This document shows, in pieces, positions 6,756 through 11,517 of a DNA stretch of 11,517 nucleotides (positions within the stretch are counted from its first letter, which is position 1; every line of letters begins with the position of its first letter). Location of the stretch: NCBI GenBank assembly GCA_902768995.1, contig CACXNN010000030.1, positions 1 to 11,517 on the forward strand. The letters run 5' to 3'. This stretch comes from an uncultured Eubacteriales bacterium. Its GTDB lineage: Bacteria > Bacillota > Clostridia > Christensenellales > CAG-138. Position numbers and translations under genes: made by a program. The notes under the pieces were generated by a model. That model searched no databases, was not told the DNA's origin, and saw only the letters and a program-made list of their open reading frames with translations.

Positions 6756-7862
6756 TCAATCCTTCCGGCTCTCGCCCTCGTCCACGTACTCATGGCCACA
6801 GTAGACGCAGCGATAGCGGATATGCTCGTAGTGCCAGTCGCCGTAGGCCTCCCACCAGCTGTCCGCCCTCTTCCACAGGTGGGCCCCGTCCCGTTCACAG
6901 TAGAGCTTGCGCTTCTCCGGGTCCGTCACCCGGTTTTCGGCGTTCAGGCGGATGCCTTTGTTGGGCTCTCGTTCGATGATCTCCGTGAGGGCGGCCTCGT
7001 CCGTGATCCGCTTCACCACCGCTTTGCGCAGATCGTTGTCGTCGTCGAGGTCGTACAGGGCGTACAGGTCCGCCTGGTCGGACACGTGATTGAGGGCCGC
7101 CAGCCGGGCCTTGGGCGGCAGCGTCCGATCCCGAAACAGGTCCATGGCCGCCCCGGGCTCGCTTTCGATCCGCTGCTCCACCTGTTCGGTCAAGAACTTC
7201 ACCGCATAGTCCCGCTTGGGCTGGGGCAGCGTCCAGTCCCCCACCAGGTCTCGCGCCAGTTCCGGGTGGTCCTTCAGAAGCTTGCGCAGGGCGGTCCAGG
7301 CCACCGACAGGCCGTCCGCCTTGGCGACCCGCCGCAGCACGTCCGCGTCGGCGATACATTCTACGGCCAGGTCCCGGGCCCGGTCCATGCGCTGCTGATA
7401 CCCCGCCACCTGGCGCTTCTTAGGCCTATGGAAAAAGTCTTGCTCCGTGGCGATCCTAAAAAGCTGCTCCGGGTCCCGGATGCGGCGGATGGCGAACTCG
7501 TCCATATCCCTGGCCGCCTCCAGCAGCAGAGCGGGGTCCACCCGGTCCAGGGCCGCCTCCCTTAGGGGGGACTCGCTGGCCCGGGCGATCCGCAGCAGCT
7601 GCTTTCCGTCGGTGACCTTTTGGAGCAGACGCCGCTGCTTCTCCGGGTCCCGGGCCATCAGCACCCGATCCGCCCGCCAGCTCTGCCACCACCAGAGGCC
7701 CAGCAGAGCCACCAGGATCGCCTCGCCCACCAGCCCCCCGGCCATCTCCGGCAGGCGCTGCGCCACGGCCACCACCACCGCGCTGAGGAGGGCGACAGCA
7801 AAAAGGATAAAGAGGATCAGCTTCCAGATGTAGACGCACGACCTTCCGGTTTTCCTGGACAT
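6756..7862 (-). CDS. Membrane-anchored alpha-solenoid (HEAT-like) protein with C-terminal Cys/His cluster
   Basis: A 368-residue protein of unknown function. Two transmembrane helices (about 13-33 and 43-60) are joined by a short loop. From residue 83 to 315 there are about eight degenerate helical repeats. They share an Ala-hydrophobic-x2-hydrophobic helix end, then (T/S/A)D, then Leu-x2-hydrophobic-Ala; examples are RITDEAALTEI, HVSDQADLYAL and CIADADVLRRV. This pattern is typical of HEAT-like scaffolds that bind partner proteins. The end (320-357) carries Cys322, His328, Cys352, Cys355 and His357, a plausible zinc knuckle, with a Trp-rich insert between the halves. AAGGAGGAGG lies 8 bases before the ATG. 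It is the first gene of a two-gene operon with the zinc-ribbon protein at 6727. A scaffold or sensing role at the membrane is inference. Confidence 0.8.
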   Translation of the reverse strand: MSRKTGRSCVYIWKLILFILFAVALLSAVVVAVAQRLPEMAGGLVGEAILVALLGLWWWQSWRADRVLMARDPEKQRRLLQKVTDGKQLLRIARASESPLREAALDRVDPALLLEAARDMDEFAIRRIRDPEQLFRIATEQDFFHRPKKRQVAGYQQRMDRARDLAVECIADADVLRRVAKADGLSVAWTALRKLLKDHPELARDLVGDWTLPQPKRDYAVKFLTEQVEQRIESEPGAAMDLFRDRTLPPKARLAALNHVSDQADLYALYDLDDDNDLRKAVVKRITDEAALTEIIEREPNKGIRLNAENRVTDPEKRKLYCERDGAHLWKRADSWWEAYGDWHYEHIRYRCVYCGHEYVDEGESRKD

Positions 7863-7891
7863 GGCGATATCCTCCTCCTTTCGATGCTCCT

Positions 7892-7920
7892 ACTATAGCA
7901 GACCGGCGGCCAAAAAACAA
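7892..7920 (-). promoter_or_regulatory. Promoter of the solenoid/zinc-ribbon operon
   Basis: On the minus strand TTGTTT (7920-7915), a 17-base spacer and TATAGT (7897-7892). It is back-to-back with the promoter at 7933-7961, with only 12 bases between the two -35 boxes. The octamer CCGGCGGC occurs at 7903-7910 and again at 7925-7932, about two helical turns apart. Confidence 0.65.
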
Positions 7921-7932
7921 CCGCCCGGCGGC

Positions 7933-7961
7933 TTGTTCGACCCCGGGGTCCGTGGTATACT
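7933..7961 (+). promoter_or_regulatory. Promoter of the small protein gene at 7982, with a palindrome in its spacer
   Basis: TTGTTC (7933-7938), a 17-base spacer, TATACT (7956-7961). The spacer contains a perfect 12-bp palindrome, GACCCCGGGGTC (7939-7950), placed where a repressor or a MerR-like activator could act. In such GC-rich DNA chance is possible. Confidence 0.7.
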
Positions 7962-7981
7962 GAGCAAAAAAGGAGGCAGCT

Positions 7982-8320
7982 ATGACCGTCAACGTATATG
8001 AACAGTATTTCGAAGGGGACCTGATGGCAAACGGCGTTTTGCGCCGGGGCGCCCTGGTCATGCTCATCGCCGACTCCGAGGCGGGCCATATCCGCTACGA
8101 GGCGGCGGTCACCTTCTTCCCCCATGAGGAGGAGAACGATTTCGCCGTGTCCTACGACGCCTATTACAGCGCCGTCCTCTTCGACGGGCCGGGCCGCCGG
8201 TCCAAAAAGCGGGAGGAGAAGCTGCTGGTGGGCCTGCCGGGGGAGATCGACGCCCTGGCCCAGGCCGCAGGCGGCGCGGTCCATTGGGATCGGCCCCTCC
8301 GGGAAGCCCGGCGAGGCTGA
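7982..8320 (+). CDS. Small protein of unknown function (112 aa)
   Basis: I do not recognise a named family. The protein has no signal peptide, membrane segment or Cys pair. It begins MTVNVYEQYFEGDL, contains alternating hydrophobic stretches that read like a small beta-sheet fold (GALVMLIAD, IRYEAAVTFFPH, DFAVSYDAYYSAVLF), then a basic patch GRRSKKREEK (71-80) and an Ala-rich final helix. It is acidic in the first half and basic at the end, and probably cytoplasmic. Coding support is good: a near-consensus promoter, AGGAGG 5 bases before the ATG, and codon use like its neighbours. No terminator is evident before the next promoter at 8333, so some read-through into the zinc-ribbon/DUF975 operon is possible. 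Confidence 0.75.
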   Translation: MTVNVYEQYFEGDLMANGVLRRGALVMLIADSEAGHIRYEAAVTFFPHEEENDFAVSYDAYYSAVLFDGPGRRSKKREEKLLVGLPGEIDALAQAAGGAVHWDRPLREARRG

Positions 8321-8332
8321 AAAGGCCCCGTC

Positions 8333-8361
8333 TTGACAAGCGGGAAGGGCTGCTGTACAGT
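8333..8361 (+). promoter_or_regulatory. Promoter of the zinc-ribbon/DUF975 operon
   Basis: A perfect TTGACA (8333-8338), a 17-base spacer and TACAGT (8356-8361), followed by an AT-rich discriminator with TATATAATG. The predicted start near 8368 leaves a leader of about 36 bases before the ATG at 8404. Confidence 0.75.
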
Positions 8362-8403
8362 TATATATAATGTGAAAAAACCATGGAAAAGGGGGACCGT
8401 CGC

Positions 8404-9156
8404 ATGAAGTGTGTCAACTGCGAGAAGGCGGAGGCCACCGCCGGGTGGGACAGCCTGGCGTTCGAGCGCCGCAAGGAGTGGCAGTCGGTTTACGAGTGGG
8501 CCACCGGCTACGAGAAGGCGGGCCTGTGCCCGTCCTGCCGGGCGAATCTGGCCAAGGAGAACGAGGCCATGCTGTTCCCGAAGCAGCATCGGGGCCTGTG
8601 GATCGCCGCCAACGTGCTGGGCGGCGTGGGCGCCGTGCTGGCCGTGTTGGACTTCTTCTACGGCTCCAGGAACGTCACCATCGTCGGCGTGGCGCTGCTG
8701 CTGGCGTCGGTCCTGCTGGGCTATATGAAGTGGAAGGACGATTCGGAAGGGCCCCTGCTGGGCGTATCCGTCTTTCTCTTCGCCGTGGGCGCCTACGGGA
8801 TCGTCCGGACCCTGTTCTTTGCCGACTGGCGGGAGACGGTGGACGTCCTGGGCTGGATCAGCCTGGCGCTGCTCGTTTTGGCGGCCCTGGTCTACTGGCT
8901 CGGCGGCACTGCCCTCAAGGCCCACGCGGCCAAGGCGGAGAGCCCCCTGGACGCCCTGCTGCTGGGCAAGGCCCAGCCGGAGGGGCATCGGTACGTGCCT
9001 CTGGGCGAGGGGCTGTATAGGAACAAGAAGGCGTTCCTGGAGGTCAATTCGCTGCTGGACAAGAACGAAGCGCAGGTGTACGACGAATTCATCGCCACGG
9101 GTAAATGGAAGGAGCTGGTGGAGAATCCCCAGCAGTTCCGCTTCCTCGGCATGTGA
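8404..9156 (+). CDS. Multi-pass membrane protein with N-terminal split zinc ribbon (function unknown)
   Basis: A 250-residue protein with no function I can assign. Cys3/Cys6 (CVNC) and Cys42/Cys45 (CPSC) form a likely zinc site at the very N-terminus. Four hydrophobic segments follow (about 65-82, 92-108, 117-135, 146-166), then a soluble tail of about 80 residues ending in NPQQFRFLGM. The start at 8404 is chosen over the in-frame ATG at 8383 because AAAAGGGGGA lies at the right distance only for 8404, and the Cys pair then sits directly at the N-terminus as in its relative. Its N-terminal 50 residues resemble those of the protein at 6727, so the two are probably divergent paralogues on either side of the divergent promoter. 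It is followed after 26 bases by the DUF975 gene in the same operon. Confidence 0.8.
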   Translation: MKCVNCEKAEATAGWDSLAFERRKEWQSVYEWATGYEKAGLCPSCRANLAKENEAMLFPKQHRGLWIAANVLGGVGAVLAVLDFFYGSRNVTIVGVALLLASVLLGYMKWKDDSEGPLLGVSVFLFAVGAYGIVRTLFFADWRETVDVLGWISLALLVLAALVYWLGGTALKAHAAKAESPLDALLLGKAQPEGHRYVPLGEGLYRNKKAFLEVNSLLDKNEAQVYDEFIATGKWKELVENPQQFRFLGM

Positions 9157-9182
9157 GCTATGATATTAGGAGGGAAAACCGT

Positions 9183-9950
9183 ATGTGGACGAGAAGAGAG
9201 CTGAAGGAGCGGGCCAAGGCCGCCTTCAAAGCCAATTATTGGAGATGCGTGCTGGTGGCGTTCATTTTGGCGCTGCTCATCGGCGGCGGCGCGGGCAGCA
9301 GCGTGCGCAAGAACGAAACGGCCGACTTGACCACGGAGCAGCAGAAGGCTATGGCGCTCCTGGCGGAGGACGACAACCTGGGCCGGCTGGTGGAGGGCAT
9401 GGAGAAGCTCTCCGCCCTGCCGAGCAGCAAGATCAAGATCTCCCTGGGCGGCCTCGGGCTGGTGGGGTTCCTGCTGTCCATCCTGGTGTTCAATCCCCTC
9501 ATCGTGGGCTGCTACCGGTTCTTCCTGCAGAACAGCCGGGGCCCGGCGGAGCTCAATGAGCTGGGCGCGGGCTTTAGGGGCGACTGGGGGAACGTGGTGC
9601 TGGTCATGTTCCTGAAGAACCTGTTCCTCGCCCTGTGGACCATGCTGTTCATCATCCCCGGCATCGTCAAGGCCTATGCCTATCGCATGGTGCCCTACAT
9701 CCTGAAGGAGCACCCGGAGCTTTCCGGCACCCAGGCCATCACCCTGTCCCGTCGGATGATGAAGGGCCACAAGGGGGACGCCTTCGTGCTGGACCTCAGC
9801 TTCATCGGCTGGATCCTGCTGTCCGCCCTGACCTTCGGCATCCTGCACCTCTTCTACGTGGGGCCCTACATCCAGGCCACCGACGCGGAGCTCTACAAGG
9901 TCGTCCGGGCCGACTACGAGGCCCGTCTCGCCGCCGGGACCGCGGCGTAA
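9183..9950 (+). CDS. DUF975 family membrane protein
   Basis: A 255-residue polytopic membrane protein of the DUF975 family, which is common in Bacillota and has no established biochemical function. The family signature is clear in the second half: LWTMLFIIPGIVKAYAYRMV (151-170), PYILKEHPEL, AITLSRRMMKGHKGDAF (185-201), LDLSFIGWILLSALTFGIL, and a final PYI...AELYKVV. Hydrophobic segments lie at about 20-36, 88-112, 136-163 and 200-228. An insert of about 50 residues (37-86) after the first helix is hydrophilic and probably external. AGGAGG lies 9 bases before the ATG. It is the second gene of an operon with the zinc-ribbon protein, 26 bases upstream. Confidence 0.9.
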   Translation: MWTRRELKERAKAAFKANYWRCVLVAFILALLIGGGAGSSVRKNETADLTTEQQKAMALLAEDDNLGRLVEGMEKLSALPSSKIKISLGGLGLVGFLLSILVFNPLIVGCYRFFLQNSRGPAELNELGAGFRGDWGNVVLVMFLKNLFLALWTMLFIIPGIVKAYAYRMVPYILKEHPELSGTQAITLSRRMMKGHKGDAFVLDLSFIGWILLSALTFGILHLFYVGPYIQATDAELYKVVRADYEARLAAGTAA

Positions 9951-9979
9951 GCTGGTTAAAATCCCATACAACGATTTTT

Positions 9980-10010
9980 CACGCTCCGTTGCACTTTGCG
10001 GCGGAGCGTG
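9980..10010 (+). terminator. Hairpin after the DUF975 gene, overlapping the next promoter
   Basis: The perfect 9-bp arms CACGCTCCG (9980-9988) and CGGAGCGTG (10002-10010) close a 13-base loop 30 bases past the stop codon. The plus strand continues TTATACT, a poor T tract, so termination may be weak. The loop holds the -35 box and the right arm lies in the spacer of the next promoter, so it could instead be an operator. Confidence 0.5.
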
Positions 10011-10017
10011 TTATACT
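9989..10017 (+). promoter_or_regulatory. Promoter of the E2-like acyltransferase gene
   Basis: TTGCAC (9989-9994), a 17-base spacer and TATACT (10012-10017). The leader to the ATG at 10070 is about 45 bases. A 9-bp inverted repeat (9980-10010) flanks the -35 box. Confidence 0.7.
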
Positions 10018-10069
10018 GTGCCATCATCCATCATCGTATCGGCGAACAGCCGCGGAAGAGAGGTCCCCT

Positions 10070-10645
10070 ATGTTCGGAAGACGGCCCGACGGGCGCCGGA
10101 TCGAGAAGATCGATCCCATCATGAAGATCACCCCCTACATCATGCCGGAGCGCAGCGACGCCCAGGTGTTCCTGCGGCATCGGGCGGACATGGAGCGCAT
10201 GTCCGCCTATATCCGCGCCCAGGCGGAGAAAGGGCAGCGGATCAGCCACATGCAGATCATCGTGGCGGCCTACGTGCGGGCGGTCAGCAGCAACCCGGAG
10301 ATGAACCGCTTCATCATGAACAAGCAGCTCTTCGCCCGGAACAACTGCTCGGCGGCCTTCACCATCCTGCGGGTGCCCCACCAGCCCGACGCGGGGGAGG
10401 CGGTGGTGAAGATCAAGTTCGATCTTACCGACACCATCTACGACGTGCGGGACAGGATGGACGCCGCCGTCAGCGCCGCCCGGGGGGAGCAGGAGCAGGG
10501 CCCCGGGTTCATCGACAGGCTCCTGGCCTTCGTGTTCGCGGTGCCGGGCCTGGCCACGGTGATCGTGGGGCTGGTGAAGTTCCTGGACCGGTACGGCATC
10601 TGCCCCAAGTTCCTCATCGAGGAGCCATCGGTCTCCACGAGGTGA
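10070..10645 (+). CDS. 2-oxo acid dehydrogenase E2-like acyltransferase, N-terminal two thirds (frame broken)
   Basis: A 191-residue product related to the catalytic domain of E2 acyltransferases (the fold shared with chloramphenicol acetyltransferase), of the short clostridial type that has no lipoyl or subunit-binding domain. Family-like segments are DPIMKITPYIMPERSDAQVF (15-34), HMQIIVAAYVRAVSSNPEMN (60-79), RFIMNKQLFAR (80-90) and DLTDTIYDVRDRMDAAV (118-134). A hydrophobic stretch lies at 151-171. The frame fails after FLIEE (181-185): six unrelated residues follow, then TGA at 10643. The rest of the domain continues in another frame from about 10627. GAGAGG lies 6 bases before the ATG. 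If intact, the protein would be about 300 residues. The acyl substrate is unknown, and the product as it stands is probably non-functional. Confidence 0.75.
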   Translation: MFGRRPDGRRIEKIDPIMKITPYIMPERSDAQVFLRHRADMERMSAYIRAQAEKGQRISHMQIIVAAYVRAVSSNPEMNRFIMNKQLFARNNCSAAFTILRVPHQPDAGEAVVKIKFDLTDTIYDVRDRMDAAVSAARGEQEQGPGFIDRLLAFVFAVPGLATVIVGLVKFLDRYGICPKFLIEEPSVSTR

Positions 10646-10923
10646 ACCACCACATCTACAACTTCGGCAACGTGGGCCTGTTCTTCGGCATGGGCACCTC
10701 CGAGCGGGTGGCCGTGGAGGAGAACGGGACCATCCGCCTGAAGCGGTTCTTGCCCATCGGCATCACCGCGGACGAGCGGGTCTGCTCCGGCGCCCACTAC
10801 GCCCGGTTTTTCGCCGACATGCGCAAGTATCTGGACCACCCGGAGCTCTTAGAGCAGCCCCCGGCCGCGGTCCGCTTCGACGAGGGCATGGCGTACCACG
10901 AGCCCAAGCCGAAGAAGGCATGA
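10627..10923 (+). pseudogene. C-terminal part of the broken E2-like acyltransferase gene
   Basis: Reading in the other frame from 10627 gives 98 residues that complete the domain: IGLHEVNHHIYNFGNVGLFF, a GMGTSERV strand, RFLPIGITADERVCSGAHYA and FFADMRKYLDHPELLEQPP. From my memory of the family, about 13 residues (an SPFHxSMFxTNM-like strand) normally sit between FLIEE and this part. They are absent here, which fits loss of about 40 bases, a length that also gives the observed frame change. A GTG at 10642 overlaps the upstream TGA as GTGA and could in principle restart translation, but the nearest GAGGAG is 17 bases away. Where classical E2 enzymes have the catalytic DHRxxDG motif, this sequence has DERVCSG. 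I consider it a pseudogene or an assembly error. Confidence 0.7.
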
Positions 10924-10998
10924 CCTTCGCACCTTTTCCGTTTCGGTGAAAAGAAAAGATGCGCGAAAAAGAAAAGCACAGGATGATACGGGAAACCG

Positions 10999-11032
10999 AT
11001 GCGGAAAGACAGGATGCTTTCCGCATTTTTTT
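10999..11032 (+). terminator. Strong rho-independent terminator after the E2-like gene
   Basis: The perfect 10-bp arms ATGCGGAAAG (10999-11008) and CTTTCCGCAT (11017-11026) enclose an 8-base loop and run into seven T residues (11026-11032). It isolates the metal-repressor unit from upstream transcription. The 75 bases between the stop codon at 10923 and this stem hold only A/G-rich sequence with a weak CTTTTC/GAAAAG hairpin. Confidence 0.9.
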
Positions 11033-11043
11033 GTATGTTTGGA

Positions 11044-11072
11044 TTGACAAATCCTCCCGGCGGGTTTATACT
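11044..11072 (+). promoter_or_regulatory. Promoter of the metal-repressor operon
   Basis: A perfect TTGACA (11044-11049), a 17-base spacer and TATACT (11067-11072). This is the best promoter in the window, as expected for a unit controlled by repression. The predicted start site falls inside the operator. Confidence 0.88.
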
Positions 11073-11098
11073 AACACTTGAACAGATGTTCATATGTT
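11073..11098 (+). promoter_or_regulatory. 12-2-12 operator for an ArsR/SmtB-family repressor
   Basis: The left half-site AACACTTGAACA (11073-11084), a GA spacer, and the right half-site TGTTCATATGTT (11087-11098) are symmetric at 10 of 12 positions, with a perfect TGAACA/TGTTCA core. This is the known geometry and core of SmtB/CadC-class operators. It starts right after the -10 box and covers the predicted transcription start, so the bound apo-repressor should block initiation, with metal releasing it. Confidence 0.88.
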
Positions 11099-11115
11099 TT
11101 CAGGAGGAGGACGGT

Positions 11116-11499
11116 ATGGCGAGAAGCAAGTACGCGGAGGTCTGCGAGGAGGTGTGCACGCACCCGGAGATACTGGGGCGGGTGGCGCCGGAGATGCCCG
11201 ACGAGGAGCGGCTGTACGATCTGGCGGAGCTCTTTAAGGTGTTCGGGGACACCACGCGCATACGCATTTTGTATGTGCTCTTCGAGTCGGAGATGTGCGT
11301 GTGCGACATCGCGGCGCTGCTGAACATGACCCAGTCCGCCATCTCCCACCAGCTGCGCATCCTGAAGCAGGCACGGCTGGTCCGGAGCCGCCGGGAGGGA
11401 AAGACCATCTTCTACGCCTTGGACGACGACCACGTCCGCACCGTCATCGGCCAGGGCATGGAGCATATCGAAGAAAAGCATGGGAGGAAAAGAGCATGA
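11116..11499 (+). CDS. cadC: CadC/SmtB-type metal-sensing transcriptional repressor (ArsR family)
   Basis: A 127-residue winged-helix repressor expected to be a dimer that releases DNA on binding soft or borderline metals (Cd, Pb, Zn). Two metal sites are visible. The CadC-type thiolate site has Cys61 and Cys63 (MCVCDI, helix alpha-3) plus Cys10 and Cys14 (CEEVC) in the N-terminal arm. The SmtB-type alpha-5 site, DxHx10HxxE, is complete with Asp104, His106, His117 and Glu120. The recognition helix is MTQSAISHQLRIL (71-83), and the wing is around SRREGKTIFYAL. The start at 11116 has AGGAGGAGG 5 bases upstream and lies just after the operator; an earlier in-frame start at 10999 lies inside the preceding terminator and before the promoter. 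Its stop overlaps the next start as ATGA, so it autoregulates the operon with its target gene. Confidence 0.92.
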   Translation: MARSKYAEVCEEVCTHPEILGRVAPEMPDEERLYDLAELFKVFGDTTRIRILYVLFESEMCVCDIAALLNMTQSAISHQLRILKQARLVRSRREGKTIFYALDDDHVRTVIGQGMEHIEEKHGRKRA

Positions 11500-11517
11500 A
11501 AAAGACCTATAAGATCG
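11496..11517 (+). CDS. Start of a probable heavy-metal P-type ATPase, cut by the window edge
   Basis: Only seven residues are visible, MKKTYKI. This opening is common in clostridial Cd/Zn/Pb-exporting P1B ATPases, where it leads into an N-terminal metal-binding domain. The ATG overlaps the repressor's stop codon (ATGA), so translation is coupled to it, and CadC-type repressors usually control such exporters. The GGGAGG at 11481-11487 is at a usable distance. The family is inferred mainly from context; another metal exporter or a heavy-metal-associated domain protein is possible. Confidence 0.5.

Noticed and set aside
7903..7932. CCGGCGGC direct repeats as part of a CRISPR or integration site
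   Set aside because: Only two short copies in GC-rich DNA, with no spacer regularity and no cas or integrase gene nearby.
10018..10620. A separate overlapping gene in the second frame before the break of the E2-like gene
   Set aside because: Upstream of about 10627 this frame gives only Gly/Arg/Pro-rich noise; family-like residues appear only after the break.
10999..11115. Longer N-terminus for the metal repressor starting at 10999
   Set aside because: That ATG lies in the stem of the preceding terminator and upstream of the promoter; the start at 11116 has the proper ribosome binding site.

Overview
The window looks like chromosome from a high-GC, Gram-positive anaerobe of the Clostridia (Bacillota), probably gut-associated. 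The evidence is strong GC bias at third codon positions, AGGAGG-type ribosome binding sites before almost every gene, sigma-A-like promoters with 17-bp spacers, and typical clostridial families: a NptA-type Na/Pi transporter, a DUF975 membrane protein, an exported Ig-like protein with Cys-x2-Cys repeats, and a CadC-type regulator. Genus cannot be fixed from sequence alone. Coding density is high; no RNA gene, insertion sequence, phage gene or CRISPR array was seen, and no gene-free stretch exceeds 300 bases.

Left part (1-4700, minus strand). The 3'-truncated end of a Na+/phosphate symporter gene runs off the left edge and has its own promoter at about 1059-1088. Upstream of it is a two-gene operon read leftwards: a membrane-anchored type-B carboxylesterase (4658-2892) and, 10 bases later, a secreted protein (2881-1166) with a beta-helix-like N-terminal half, four Cys-x2-Cys repeat units, an Ig-like domain and an aromatic C-terminal tail. 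A strong hairpin terminator lies at 1104-1130.

Middle (4750-7862). A peptidase T gene faces right from a near-consensus promoter. It converges on a leftward operon made of an alpha-solenoid membrane protein with a C-terminal Cys/His cluster (7862-6756) and a small split-zinc-ribbon membrane protein (6727-6113). The two transcription units share a 14-bp bidirectional terminator hairpin.

Right part (7933-11517, plus strand). Divergent promoters at 7892-7961 serve the solenoid operon and a small unrecognised protein. Next come a second split-zinc-ribbon membrane protein, apparently a paralogue of the first, and a DUF975 protein, which form one operon. Then comes a lipoyl-less E2-type acyltransferase gene that is broken by what looks like a deletion of about 40 bases. 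After a strong terminator, a CadC/SmtB-type metal repressor with a textbook 12-2-12 operator overlaps by four bases the start of a probable heavy-metal P-type ATPase that runs off the right edge.

The most interesting signals are the interrupted E2-like gene with a GTGA stop/start overlap, the zinc-ribbon/solenoid membrane-protein cluster on both sides of a divergent promoter, the W-rich C-terminal tail of the secreted protein, and the repressor that carries both known classes of metal site.
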